A DNA stretch of 64,000 nt, taken from contig JALGAS010000003.1 in NCBI GenBank assembly GCA_023078685.1, forward strand, positions 4,588,001-4,652,000. The letters are read 5' to 3'. Positions 47,412-58,902 of this stretch are shown in pieces. The notes below the pieces were generated by a model. The model searched no databases, was not told the DNA's origin, and saw nothing but the letters and a program-made list of their open reading frames with translations. This DNA is from Neopestalotiopsis rosae. Taxonomy: Eukaryota; Ascomycota; Sordariomycetes; Amphisphaeriales; Sporocadaceae. Every line of letters begins with the position of its first letter. Position 1 is the first letter of the stretch. The position numbers were made by a program, and so were the translations under genes.

Positions 47412-48728
47412 ATGCCTTATTTCCTCCCCCCTTCGGTCGCCGCATTCGACTTACACGTATCAGATGAACGATACTCTCAATTTCAACAGCTACTTCACCT
47501 TTCTTCAATTGGACCTTTGACCTGGGAAAACCAGCAGGACAATGGTCAGTATGGTGTCCCGCGCAAGTGGCTCTTATCTACTAAGAACTACTGGCTGAAC
47601 AAATTCAACTGGCGCGCTCAAGAACGCCGTATAAACTCTTTTTCCAACTACCGAATCACAGTAACAGATGATAGGGGTAATGTGGATCTTCATTTTATAA
47701 CTCTTCTTTCCGAGAAGGAGGATGCCACGCCGCTTGTCCTCTTGCATGGCTGGCCGGGAAGCTTTCTCGAGTTCTTACCAATGCTTGAACTGATGCGTCA
47801 AAAGTATCGTTCAGATACTTTGCCGTTCCATGTAATCGTACCGTCCCTACCAGGATACACTTTGAGCTCTGGACCATCTCAAGAACGAGCTTGGACGGCT
47901 GAAGATGCGGCACGTATCATCAATGCTGCTATGGAATTGCTAGGGTTTCACCAATACGTCGTACAGGGTGGCGATGTAGGGAGTTTGATTGCATCGCTCC
48001 TCGCGACTAAATATGACTCGGTGATTGGAGTTCACTGTAAGTAAGTGCTTTGTATACGTTATTCAAACCTCCATTTAACTGGTTTAGTGAATTTGTTGCC
48101 TTCGTTAGACCAGGTCGAAGAAACGGATGTCGATTTGACAGTCTCCGATCAAAGAGCTGTTCATGATGCCAAGACCCGTTTTGCAATGCCAACGACGGGC
48201 GCAGCAATCATGAACAGCACAAGACCAGCGACAATTGGAGCAATGTTATCGTCAAATCCTCTGGCCTGTTTAGCTTGGTGAGAATTCCAGGAAGACGCGC
48301 ATGATTTGTGGCTAACATACAGTAGGCTAGGGGAGAAATTCCTTGAATGGCCGGAAAACAGCTTGAACTTGGACGAAATCTTGACTCACATCACCCTGTA
48401 CTGGTTCACCGACACTCTCCCTCGAAGTGTGTACACATACCGCAATACGTTCCTTTGCCATCCGCCCCAACAGTTGCCGTACTTCAACAAACCGTTTGGG
48501 TTTTCTTGGTTTATGCATGAGCTTGTACCAGCACCTCGAGCGATTGTGGAACGGAAAGGGCAGTTGGTTTTCTATAGACAACATGAGCATGTAAGTCATC
48601 AAACTATGGATAAAAGGTTAAAATTAATGCATAGATAGGGTGGACACTTCGCGGCGATGGAGCGGCCAGATGAGTTTCTGGCAGATGTGGAGGAATTCAT
48701 GCGGAAAGTTTTAAGTGGCGTTGTGTAG
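47412..48728 (+). CDS. Epoxide hydrolase (EHN plus alpha/beta-hydrolase)
   Basis: Four exons (47412-48036, 48088-48277, 48326-48590, 48639-48728) encode 389 residues. The N-terminal EHN region (about 1-105) contains W-R-A-Q-E-R-R-I-N. The hydrolase core has the oxyanion motif H-G-W-P-G (112-116), nucleophile Asp188 in Q-G-G-D-V-G-S, a lid region with Y-W-F-T-D-T and P-Y-F-N-K-P-F-G, and the catalytic His in G-G-H-F-A-A-M-E-R-P, supplied by the last exon. These are the hallmarks of microsomal-type epoxide hydrolases, which open epoxides to vicinal diols. There is no N-terminal membrane anchor, so it is probably soluble. A CAG-TAG tandem acceptor at exon 3 could add one residue. Divergent partner of the carboxylesterase. 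Confidence 0.95.
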
Positions 48729-49811
48729 CACAGAAAAGAACAAACTATACACATCGCTGTCTGCGTGCGCCGAATTGCGAAAGGCTGCAGCTGCCAATGC
48801 CGAGTTGGTCTTGACCCACGAGCGTGACTGAGTAGCGACGAAGTGGCTCAGAACTCTGAATTCGTCATGAAACGCAGCATGATCATCATGATGTCGTCTG
48901 TCAAAGTGAGGTGCATTAATCCATTTGTCTTTCGAACTGAAACGAACGGCACGGTTTGCCACATAATCCGCAGGCTTGGGACTTGCCTCGATTGTGCTGC
49001 AAGCTGTTAAACGATTTATCTTGATAAATGACGCATTCAGGTAGCCTTTATAACATCATACATAGCAAGACTGATATAGATATGATGTAAGCTGTCAAGA
49101 AGGATAAGTAACAATGTTGGGCAAAGGCCGGATCAGTGTGACAAGTCGACGAGGCTACGCCTCAGAACTGCAGCTCAATTCAAGCCAATATACAGGTCAT
49201 ATTGAGTGATACGAATCGATACAATGGGTTCCATGGCCCATATTATCCGTTCTGCTTCGACGCTATCGTGACTTGCTAGGATTAGGTGTCACACTCAACC
49301 GCCAACCTAGATATCCATGCAGGGCTGAGCCATCTGATTGGTAGCTTTAGCTTCAAGGAAAAAGCCATTCCCAATTTGAATCAAGACGAGAAAAAAAACA
49401 AAAAACAAGCTCGCTAGCACCAGAGCCAGGTGCTGTTGGTTGCGCCTATTGATCGTCGGAGATTATTCTAGGATCCAGACTGCGATGCCATACAAATGAG
49501 TCTGTCGCAATTATGTTCAATGTGACCAAACAGGAAGTATCATGTTCAGATAGACTAAACCTAGTTTCCCGACATATCATTTTCACTAATTCTCCAATGT
49601 ACGTCCTACAGCATGACGATCAGAACCTGCAAAATCATTTCCTGTGACGGAAGCGCTCGAGTTCACTATCTAGTTGTCCTCAATCGCACTGTCTGTCTGT
49701 CTGTCCCTCGGCAGAGCAAAGCTGTATTGCTTCCTATTTGTACTTATACGCCAAGTGATCGAATGCATTTTGCCACTAGGAATCAAAATCCGATCGAGGC
49801 AAAACATTTAC
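48729..49811. other. Convergent intergenic region
   Basis: 1.1 kb at the ends of the epoxide hydrolase and P450 genes. ORFs at 48711-48962 (minus) and 49613-49867 (plus) are unsupported. Confidence 0.55.
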
Positions 49812-51811
49812 TTATTTGGAGCCTTGCATTCCTGGTGCACCATTTACAGGGCCTTCTGCCTCAGTGACTGAAACCCACATGTCCCGCTGCGTATACACAG
49901 TATAGGCTTTCTCACTCCACGCCTTTCCGGGGTAGACCAGCTGCCAATCGAACTCTCGGAGCAACTGAGAAAATACACCATTGTATCAGCATTCTTACTT
50001 TCAAGGGTAAATACTGGAGGAAGAAGGAGAAACACGCCAATTTGAGGCGTAAGGACTTGAGAAAGGAGAGTCCACGTACCTCGAAATAAATCTTTTGCAG
50101 CTCAACCAGGGCCAAGATCTTACCGGCGCACATCCAGCGTCCATAGCCAAAGCAGAGCTCAACGTTTCGGACCATCTCGGCGCGCTGCTCTTCGCCGACC
50201 TCGAGGAAGCGCTCCGGGCGGAAGAGCTGGGTGTTGGGTCCAAAGATGTCCTCGCGGCGCATGAGCGCTGGCATGTTGAAGCCTACCGCACTATAATTGT
50301 GTCGCAAAAAGAGAATTTCGTAAGCCATTTTTGCCTGGTACATCATGTTACGTACAGGAGAAATGAACTTTACTTACGTGCCACCTGGAATGAATTTGCC
50401 CTGAACGTGTTCGCCGCCAGCAGGCATAACCTTGTAGAAGCCATAAGTGGTTGGGGGCCGAACGCGGAGACCTTCGAAGATGACGGCCTGGTCGAGAGGA
50501 AAATTGCTCACGTTAGTCATCACCTATACGTTGACTGAACGCGGAGAGGGACACTGACCTGCAGGTATGGCAGCTGTTTAGCCTGATCGACACTGATGGG
50601 TTTCGAAACCCCAGAAGCGACGGCTTGTTTGATTTCATCTTTCAACTTGTAGTATACCCTCGAAGTAGCCATCAAGTATACTAAAACATTCAATGATTAG
50701 AATCACTGCGCCTTGTGGTCGTGGAAGCTCAGTGGATATCATCCATGGAGACTTACACATTGTAGAACGGATCGCCGTGGCAGTCGTATCTGATCCGGCA
50801 ATGATCTGAAGCATGGTCTCATTCTTGATGTCTCGGATATCCAAACCATGTTTTATGAAAGAGCCCTATATTATTGTTCAGTAAGTCTTTAATCAAAGCA
50901 TATCTGCAGGAGGGTTCGGGGTCCATACAATCATATCGGGTGCCTCTACGTCATTCTTCTCAATGCGTTCATCTACAATCTCATGAGCAATACTTGGGTC
51001 TTTTTATCAGCAAGCTTGAACAAGCAACAAATAGTACATGAAGTTTGATTCCTTACCCAATAAGCTTACCCACACCCTTCAAGGATGTAGGTTTCGCCGC
51101 AATCCACCGTGCCAAGATGGGGGTTGTAAAGATGCGACGCAAAACGGGCAGATCCGCGGCAAGGGCAACGAGACCGATAAAGTTCTCCACCTCGTCCGTG
51201 TAGTTGTACATGTCCCCGTCGTAGTCCATGAAGCCAAAGGCGCGGCCAAAGGCAATCTTGGTAATGGTGTCGAGGGAGAAGTAGCGAATGAACTGGGCAA
51301 AGTCGAGATGCTTGACCTCACTGCTGCCGGGACGGGTGACGAACCTCGAGCGAAAGACGTCGACGAGGTGGGTGATTTGGTCGTCGACGGCCACGTCAAA
51401 GTCGATATTGTCCCGGCCGCTGTAGCCAAACGAGACGCGGGCCTTGAGCGAGTCGTGCGATTTGGGCTCGAGCAGCGTCAGCAGCATGTTGTGGTCCGGC
51501 TCCATCTTGAGCGCCGTGTACCAGGTGTCGCGGCGGGCGTCCTGGGCCCGGTTGCCGTTGAGCCGGCGAATGTCGTTGGGGTCATCGAGGAGCACGTAGT
51601 TGGGGCCCACGCGCACGACGGAGCCGTACTTGTTCAGGTGCTCATAGTCCATGCCGCGCGCAAAGATGACCTTCCACGCCACCCAGAGGTACGAGAAGGC
51701 GCCGACCTTGGGCCCGGGGATGTGGCGGAGGCGGTACCAGCTCCAGACACTCGATATAACGTACCACGCGACGAAGCCGCCGCCGGCCAGCAGCAATGCG
51801 GTGAGCGCCAT
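49812..51811 (-). CDS. Cytochrome P450 (pisatin demethylase-like)
   Basis: Seven exons (51811-51057, 50992-50929, 50865-50757, 50680-50559, 50487-50378, 50290-50080, 49964-49812) encode 507 residues. An N-terminal membrane anchor (about 1-22) is followed by the hinge R-H-I-P-G-P-K. The I-helix oxygen-binding motif is A-G-S-D-T-T-A-T, the K-helix ExxR is E-G-L-R, and the heme loop is F-G-Y-G-R-W-M-C-A-G-K with Cys about 441. All seven exons join in frame with these blocks intact, so the gene appears functional. Overall wording resembles the CYP57-type pisatin-demethylase group of ascomycetes, many of which act in secondary metabolism or detoxification. It would be ER-bound and need P450 reductase. 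The substrate is unknown. Confidence 0.95.
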
Positions 51812-53366
51812 TTCCCCTTGTTAAAGATTGTATATCTTGGTCAAATAGCAAAAGTAATGATAAGAGTATGATTCCGGCAGGTTCGGATTAAGATGTCAAC
51901 TTCTTACATGCAAGATTGATGTCAAGACCACGACTACTTATTTAGCTGCAGTAAAATGAATATAGGTCAGTATAATAAGGTTGACCGGAGTTCACTCCGG
52001 TCCCTCATCCGCCACCTCGACTCCAGAGCCTCAATCCAAGTGCTCCTCATCTCGCCTTTTCACCTTTTCGCCTTCTCGCATTATCTTTCCACACAGGATC
52101 AAGACTGGGCACCAATCTCGCAACCCTTTTGCGCCCCTTCCCCGCTCCCTGAAGCATCAGAGTCCAAGTTTGGGCTATTCTCCTTGCTTCGCCAATGTTT
52201 TATTTCTCAATATTCTGGTTACACCGCAGAATATTTGTGATTGCGAGTGCATTTGCTGCAAGTATAGGTCGCCCGTGATTGGTCGGCGATAGTTGCCTAC
52301 TTTTCGGGGTTGCCACTATAGTACAGCTGACCCCCGGTCTTCGTCGCAGGCCCTCTTCTGGGCGCGTCCTTGGCACTTGTATAACTTGTTTCTTCAACAA
52401 CTGCGGAGAAGGAGACCCGCCGAGATGCGTCAAACAATACGCATCTCATTGCATGGGCTGAAAATTGCATGAGGCTGCGTATGTAGTCAAGAGGGTCTAA
52501 GCTATAGACTTACAAATTGAACCTCCTATACTAATTTCACGCACCTGCGTGGCGCAGCACAGACAGACCAGGACTACAAACTTAAAATTATGGCAGCAAT
52601 GATTTTGGGCATGACCATTTTCTACTTTTCGATGAGACAGGTCTGATCTCATGGCAAGAAGAAGTGATTTGCGTCTTTGTCTCTAAGTCTATCGATACTC
52701 GTATTTGTGTCGAGTACATGCCACCAATCAGAATCAATTGCATCCTTCGCGAACTCCTACTAGTCGATCAATACCTATACAGCGACCTGCATACACATTT
52801 ACCTCATTGGAATCTCAATACTCCCCACCCCAGCAGTCACTGAACACCATCGGGTAATGGAGCTTAGGAGCGGATGATGGAAAGCAAACAATCTGCCAGT
52901 CGCTCTGATCCCTTGCTGCGCTTGTGAAACACTTGATTAAGTCTTGAATCAGGGTGGCCCAGTCAATGTTTTCCGTGGATATCATTGGTAATAATTCGAA
53001 GTACTATCTAGATAGGCTTTATGGGAAGGCTGATCTTGCCCTGGAAACATCCTCCATGTCGCCATTTTCGCCCTCCTACTTGTATAAACATCGCTGTGAT
53101 AAGAGGATAGCCAATACCAGCCAAAAACTTGCCTCGCACTCAAGATCGAGTATCAAACACTGCAGTAACCCTGTTCAGCCGGTCTCGGCCTTATTGTTCG
53201 CAACAACACAGCTTCCATTCAACACCACCCGACGAGACGAAATAAAACCCGCTAATGCTAAGCTGCCGAGCATGGATCAGTTGATTGGATCGAAGGAGCC
53301 TGATCTTTGGCGGTACTCACAATATAACCAGTGTACCTAGGTACTCAATCACTCCAGCAAGATATG
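51812..53366. other. Intergenic, upstream of P450
   Basis: 1.55 kb. A TAAATAAG element lies about 130 bases before the P450 ATG on the minus strand. The plus ORF 52954-53340 (128 codons) lacks an ATG-led, recognisable product and is not called. A TACCTAGGTAC palindrome is at 53334-53344. Confidence 0.5.
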
Positions 53367-53852
53367 TTAGTCGTCTCTCTTGCGTTTCTCCAGAGACATG
53401 AGTCTTGCCATGTTCCTTAATCGTGCCTTGGCGACTTCAAGCTCCAGCGAATTTATATTCCCATCGAGCATTGTGGCCTTGAAAATCCCGTCCACTTGCT
53501 CCGTCAGCCACCCATTAGGTTGCGTTCTCAGCAAGTGCTCATAATCCTCATCATCGTGCTCCGAAGATGATATTTCCGAAGTATTCCCCTCTGGACGTTT
53601 CAAGTCTTCGTCCATTTTCAACAACACCTCTGCAATAGCTATGAGCTGCCTCAAAGTTTCAATTTGTATCTGCTGCGTGTCGTTTATCATGCGGAAGAGC
53701 TTGTCGACTGTCATGGCGAGCGTGTCGATATCGCGGGTCGTGCGAGTCGCCGGGCGCGGATCGTAGAACATGCGGAACAGAGGTACCGTGATCGCGGCCA
53801 CGACTGGGATCACGACGAGCTTGAAGCCCGTCTTGAATAATTCGAACGACAT
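53367..53852 (-). CDS. Small membrane / coiled-coil protein, unknown
   Basis: A single exon encodes 161 residues from the ATG at 53852; an in-frame upstream ATG at 53867 would add five. The N-terminus has a hydrophobic segment (about residues 10-28, F-K-L-V-V-I-P-V-V-A-A-I-T-V-P-L-F). A predominantly helical stretch with heptad-like Leu/Ile spacing follows (T-L-A-M-T-V-D-K-L-F and I-E-T-L-R-Q-L-I-A-I-A-E-V-L-L, about 42-80). Then come an acidic Ser-rich linker and a charged helix ending K-R-K-R-D-D. I recognise no family. It lies 506 bases upstream-to-downstream of a HET-domain gene on the same strand, in a position where small accessory proteins of recognition loci are sometimes found, but no function can be assigned. 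Confidence 0.6.
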   Translation of the reverse strand: MSFELFKTGFKLVVIPVVAAITVPLFRMFYDPRPATRTTRDIDTLAMTVDKLFRMINDTQQIQIETLRQLIAIAEVLLKMDEDLKRPEGNTSEISSSEHDDEDYEHLLRTQPNGWLTEQVDGIFKATMLDGNINSLELEVAKARLRNMARLMSLEKRKRDD

Positions 53853-54358
53853 GGTGATTACGAACAAATTCTCTGATGAACGAGTAATAGTATTCGTTCC
53901 TAAAATGCTTCCGAGTGTACAGAGACTGATGAGTATTGTTGCAGCTGAGAATGCAAAACCAAAAGGCGGGTGAAGTCGTGTGGGCTGTTTTGTTTTGATT
54001 TAGATTGCCAGCCGGTTATCGATTCCATTCTCGGGCAGAAACCATAAACAGTCCGGAAAAGATAACACATTTGCTCCAGATGGACCTTCCCTTTTGCCTC
54101 GAGACTCATGACGCTCATGGGCCGTTCTTGCTCTCGACGGCTTTCAGCAGTGTCTATGCAAGTGTTACCATGGCCAGAATCTCGTAGTCCGCCTTCCTCA
54201 CAGGTATTGTTCAGTTAGAGCACAACAGACGCAGTCCGCTAAGATTTAGCAAATGACAGCTCTTTTCAATGGAAATAAAAATAACCAATCGTCATTTGCA
54301 AATGTTAAATGCGAGAATCCATCTTTCGGCGGGCCAGACGAGATTCAATCTTGACGCT
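53853..54358. other. Intergenic between small protein and HET gene
   Basis: 506 bases must contain the small-protein promoter and the HET 3' end. Nothing distinctive is recognised. Confidence 0.5.
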
Positions 54359-56398
54359 TTATATCAGCTTTATGAGTCGAGGCGTAAGCCTCTCAAACTC
54401 CGACTCGAGCGCACTACCCTCAAATGCACCGTCTTCCGCGTATAATCTGTCCAGCGCATCGATCGGGCCCAGATCTAGGGATTCCTCTGCCTTTTTAGCA
54501 GGGACATCACGATCATCGTCCTTTTTCTCTGAAAATTCTGCCTCGACTATGTCCTTGATCTCCCTTCCAGTTTCAAGTGCTTCTCTGTGATAGTTGATCC
54601 AACCCCTCCAGGGGGTATGTCTCGTCGTCACAATCCCATTGACGGGATAACCTTTCATCTGAGGTGTTTTCCTAGAGCCTAAATAATTTTTGCATTCGCT
54701 TAGACTCCTAGAATACACAGCAGCGGCTTCATAAGCCTCTTGAGAAGATGAACTGCTTTGTGTCTGCTCTGAGTTTCTGTTCTTGGAATGTCTCCCCTCT
54801 TTGGAGTTTAGATCACTTGAGTTGAGCAACGCTCCAAGGCGCTCCCAGGAGCTGCCTGACTCCTTGGGCATGTATTTGACGTACATGCAGTGTGAACCAG
54901 AAATTGTCAATGTACCAATCCTCCGGAAGACGGTATGGTCATTATCTACCGGCTCAACGAGCAGACCATGAATCCAAGTCCGCGCTGACTCAGATAGCGG
55001 GCTGATGCAGATTGGGACGAAAAAGCCACTGACGGATGCGGGCCCGCAAGTCTCGCTGTAGGAAGTATCGAAGGAGAAATCCATCTCCGCTCCGATTTTC
55101 AGTTCCTGTTCCAGGCCCTCAATGCTCAAATTATGGCATTGGGTCCCACCAACGGACATCATGAACCAAGGTTTAGCCTCGTAATCGGGTCTGACGGTAA
55201 CCGCCCGTAGATAGCATTGCATCTCGATTGAGGCGCTTCGTAGAGACCCAGTGGGTTCCGAAGAGATGACGGGGTCTATGCTGACGTTGGTGATAACTGC
55301 CAAGGCATACGTGCTATGGTAGGACTCGAATTTCCTGATGGGTCCATCGATTGAGAGCCATGACCAAGACGGAGCGATGAAATCATCCACATTGATGCGG
55401 GCAGACTCATCCGTCGAAACCCACAGGAGGCTTTGGGGTAGAGTAGACCTCCATAGCCCGGCTACATAGGAATCATTTGGCAACCTGGCCTGAAACTCTT
55501 GGGCAAGACCAGACAATGCAACAGCTTTGTCGGTAACCTTTGTGAGAGACTTTTCGGAATAGGATTTGCACAGCATATCCCAGGTGGTATGCAGCTCTGC
55601 GAGACTTGCGTTGACGAGATCGCTTTGGCTCTGGAACTTAGGCCTGTTCGTAAAGACTGACTCCAGAGGTGCTCCATCAGGGAATGTTTCGCAGGCGAAA
55701 TATGGCTGCTGAGACTCTGCCTGCCTGGCACAACATTCCCAGATCATCTCTGTCGAGGTGAAATGGAGCACCCGTCGCGACAGCTGTCTTTCTTGGAATA
55801 TCCATGCTCTTCTAGCCGTTTCTGCCCCAAGGGCACGTTCAAAGAGTGATTTGGAGTCGTATGTGAGCCAGAACCAGTCGATATCTGGACAACCCGCGAG
55901 CCCGACTTGGAGAGGGTACACGGACAACTGATGTCTATATCTGAAGCATCCAGAGCGAGCATCTGCTGCGTCGTCGGCAGAAATGTTCAATAGGGCGTTC
56001 TTGTAGACACTGTGCATCATGAGAGACTCTTTTTCCCAATCTGCGACGCTGTCTTGCACAATGCAGAGTGTGTCTATCCACAGCCATCGGACTGAAAATA
56101 CGTTAGGCCTTTGTCGCAGAAGACCATTTAAATAATTGAATGACTTACCCTGAAACCACTGAGCGATTACAAGAGCATCCTTGAACGTCTGCGGTAAGAG
56201 TGATAGATCAAGACCCTTGGTCGTCCGTTCATGCAGATTTTTGGTGTTCAAGACAGGTAGATTGACAGCTACCCAGCGACTCCAGCAGTGGCTCAATGTT
56301 ATGTATCGCCTATCGGATGTAATTACGTTGGGGTTCTCGGCAGGAATGACAAGCTTCAGTGATGCGGTATCGTGTGTGCCTTGGACGTCCAGGAGCAC
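54359..56398 (-). CDS. HET-domain protein with unresolved 5' end
   Basis: The three HET motifs are Y-I-T-L-S-H-C-W-S, W-I-D-T-L-C-I-V-Q-D and R-A-W-I-F-Q-E-R-Q-L-S. A 57-nt intron (56148-56092, GTAAGT...CAG) lies between the first two. It contains no stop and is a multiple of three, so retained transcripts would still translate with 19 extra residues. Downstream are S-W-S-W-L-S-I-D-G and a long Ser/Glu-rich C-terminus (about 660 residues when spliced). The frame opens at L-L-D-V-Q-G, which in homologues follows a conserved P-T-R and about 100-150 preceding residues. Here a TGA lies three codons upstream and no acceptor sits between. An alternative start at 56484 with an 89-nt intron (16-nt first exon) is possible. 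The gene may be 5'-truncated. Role: non-self recognition and cell death. Confidence 0.75.
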   Translation of the reverse strand: MLLDVQGTHDTASLKLVIPAENPNVITSDRRYITLSHCWSRWVAVNLPVLNTKNLHERTTKGLDLSLLPQTFKDALVIAQWFQGKSFNYLNGLLRQRPNVFSVRWLWIDTLCIVQDSVADWEKESLMMHSVYKNALLNISADDAADARSGCFRYRHQLSVYPLQVGLAGCPDIDWFWLTYDSKSLFERALGAETARRAWIFQERQLSRRVLHFTSTEMIWECCARQAESQQPYFACETFPDGAPLESVFTNRPKFQSQSDLVNASLAELHTTWDMLCKSYSEKSLTKVTDKAVALSGLAQEFQARLPNDSYVAGLWRSTLPQSLLWVSTDESARINVDDFIAPSWSWLSIDGPIRKFESYHSTYALAVITNVSIDPVISSEPTGSLRSASIEMQCYLRAVTVRPDYEAKPWFMMSVGGTQCHNLSIEGLEQELKIGAEMDFSFDTSYSETCGPASVSGFFVPICISPLSESARTWIHGLLVEPVDNDHTVFRRIGTLTISGSHCMYVKYMPKESGSSWERLGALLNSSDLNSKEGRHSKNRNSEQTQSSSSSQEAYEAAAVYSRSLSECKNYLGSRKTPQMKGYPVNGIVTTRHTPWRGWINYHREALETGREIKDIVEAEFSEKKDDDRDVPAKKAEESLDLGPIDALDRLYAEDGAFEGSALESEFERLTPRLIKLI

Positions 56399-56625
56399 AC
56401 AGGATCAGCAAGTGCACTTTAACAATAATGTCTACCGTGAGGTGCATGAACTCATACCACATACATACACAGGGTCACGGCCATGTGATAGCTGGGTGCA
56501 TCATATCCAAGGATTAACTTCAATATTAGATTATTCCCAAATTTGACGGTTGTATTTATGAAAAACACTTGGGGAATTCTGCCCACGAGAATGGAGCTTG
56601 TGCCGGGTTATCATTATCATGCGTC

Positions 56626-58288
56626 TTATTGTCCAAAGCCACCAGTACATTTATCTTCCAGCTTACAGCCTCCCAGCATCAGTCTCTGAAACACTGCATC
56701 TGGATCGTATATGTTGGCAACGTCTTTTAGGAACTCTTTGTTCTCGGGGCCGTAGCTAGCAATCGGGTCCTGCTTATACCCTGCATGGTTCATTTCTACC
56801 CACGGTCGGTAGACCCCACGTGCTTTCGCCGCTGCTGTACAATATTCCAGCAACTCGTTGGCAGCATCGCTTACTTTGCCATAATCTTCGGCATCAGAAA
56901 AGGATGCGCTCAGGAGAACCAGATACAGGCCTTCGGGAGGAGCTGATCCAATGCCTAGCATGTTGCCACCCCGTTCAAGCGATGCATCCGTCATGAGACT
57001 GGTAAGTGGCTGGAATGAAAGAGTCCATCTGGCTTGTGCCACATCCTGCATCTTGGAGGTGCTAGTATTAAAGATACTGTGAATTTCAGAAAGAAACTTA
57101 TAATCATTCTGAATCGCTAGTGAAAAGCTGATTTGTCTATCGAAAAGGGATATTAGCTATTGAAAGTTTCCTCAAATGAACGAAATGAATGATGGGAGAT
57201 TATATGCTCTTACTGAAGTCCGTCCGGCGTCAGCAAGTTGTATTCGTACGAGAAGTCGGGAAGTTCAGTTATAGTTATGTTCTTTCGAAGCTCCCCCGGA
57301 AGAGAAAGTAGCTCGTCGAAAACAGAAGGGGCCTCAGTGACAGGCTCAGTATACACGTATTGGACCCAGTATATGAGCCCGTAAGTTGCATCATAGGTGA
57401 AGCTGAAGAGGGTGCTAGCCTTTTTGTCTCCTTGTGGGTTGTTTGTGAAGTTGTAGACTGCGCCGAGAAGTAGGGGTAGCTCGGTCTCGTTGAGAGCATA
57501 GTTAGCATCTCCAGCCCATATTTGGCCAATTGGCAATGTACGATAGACGAATTTGGTAACGATGCCAAAGTTACTACCGCCACCCTTCAAGGCGCGCCAG
57601 AGCAGGGTATTTGTCGTATTTGTGGCCGCGACGATACTTCCATTGGCCAGCACAACCTCGTACTCGACCACGTTATCACAAGCGAAGCCAGCTTCATTGG
57701 ACATCCACCCCCACCCACTACCGAGAGTAGAGCCCCCGACCCCAACATCATAGGAACGTCCACCGGAGACGGTGATTCCAAGTGGCTGCAGGGCAGTGTA
57801 AACATTGCCCACACTTTGGCCGCTTCCAACAGCGACTATGCTATTGTTTTCCAAAGGCTCGATGGAGTTTAACCCCCTGAGGTCAATGGTCACACCGTCT
57901 TGTATGTTTGCGAGACCTTTCAAAGCTCCATGGCCGCCACCACGAACGGCGAATATGCATCCTTTTGGTGCCAATATCTCCAGTGCCTTGGATACGTCGG
58001 AGGCGGATGCTGGACGAAGGATGCAAGATGGGCGAACGGACTGCTCCTGCGCAGACCAGTACGAAGATAGTGCGGAGTCATATGCAGTGGTGTTCTGGAG
58101 GTTCAGGATAGTTCCTAGAGGTGTAGCAAGAGCTTGACACTGTACAGTGATATGGAAGTTAGCGAAGGCCTTGATGCGGGTACCTGCAGGCTTACACAGC
58201 TTGTGACGTTCATTAACGCTGCCGAGACTGGTGAAATTACCCATACTGAAATTATCAGCTGGATGATCTGGAAGTATGAGAGAGCCAT
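56626..58288 (-). CDS. Secreted FAD-linked oxidoreductase, berberine-bridge type
   Basis: Three exons (58288-58196, 58139-57214, 57136-56626) encode 509 residues. A signal peptide (about 1-24, with I-I-Q-L-I-I-S-V-W-V-I core and V-S-A-A) leads to S-C-C-Q-A-L, a usual start of mature fungal BBE proteins. The FAD domain has P-S-C-I-L-R-P, then F-A-V-R-G-G-G-H with His about 101 as the probable 8-alpha-histidyl attachment, and G-V-G-G-S-T-L-G-S-G-W-G-W. The second covalent Cys common in bicovalent enzymes is not evident at the usual place, suggesting monocovalent FAD. The C-terminal BBE motif is N-I-Y-D-P-D-A-V-F-Q. These flavoenzymes oxidise alcohols, sugars or alkaloid-like amines with oxygen, often in natural-product pathways. 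Several N-x-S/T sites fit secretion. Confidence 0.94.
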
Positions 58289-58902
58289 GGCAGCTGGCAG
58301 TACAGATTGTGAGTAGGCGCAGCCAGATTAGGTTTCCAGAAAACAGACGTCTTGGAAATTTGGAAAAGAGCTCTCACAAATATCAATATTTTCAACTCCA
58401 TACTAGCAAATCACACCCTCTTTATATCCATGGCCCGCTGTGCAATATCGCTTACATGCATGGCTGCAAGAATCTTGTTGGTGCAACAGGTAACTCGTAG
58501 GTCGGGTGGAAATACAGCATATTGTTGGAATACGGAGTCACATACCTAATTAGGCACCTACCATGTACAGGACTAAGGCGGTGATCATGTGGAGTGGGGT
58601 CCTTTGATATACGCCCAGTGCTTTCATTCAGAAGTCTCGGCGTGGGTATTGCCAACTCGGCTGCGAAATCTGCAGTGCGCTGCAGAGTCCATGCAACTAT
58701 GCAAATACGGTGTCTAAAGCTATTGCGCTGATCCTGCGAAGTTTCTCGCCCATCATATTCGTATGCTATTTTTGGGCACATCCTAACTAACATACTTGCG
58801 TCCAGTGCTACACACAAAGTCACGTACGCGGTTCGCCGTGTGCACTCATGCCACCCAAGGCCATCTTGGTTCGCCTTGTCCCTCGACATCTACCTCAAAT
58901 TA
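58289..58902. other. Intergenic between BBE oxidase and second P450
   Basis: 614 bases. A minus-strand TATAAAG lies at 58420-58426, about 130 bases before the oxidase ATG. The minus ORF 58452-58889 (145 codons) has no recognisable domain. Confidence 0.55.
58420..58426 (-). promoter_or_regulatory. TATA box of BBE oxidase gene
   Basis: TATAAAG on the minus strand about 132 bases upstream of the ATG at 58288. Confidence 0.5.

Noticed and set aside
51038..51871. 277-codon plus-strand ORF
   Set aside because: Mirror of the first P450 exon.
52954..53340. 128-codon plus ORF
   Set aside because: Begins with a non-ATG codon, no domain, no codon pattern resembling neighbours.
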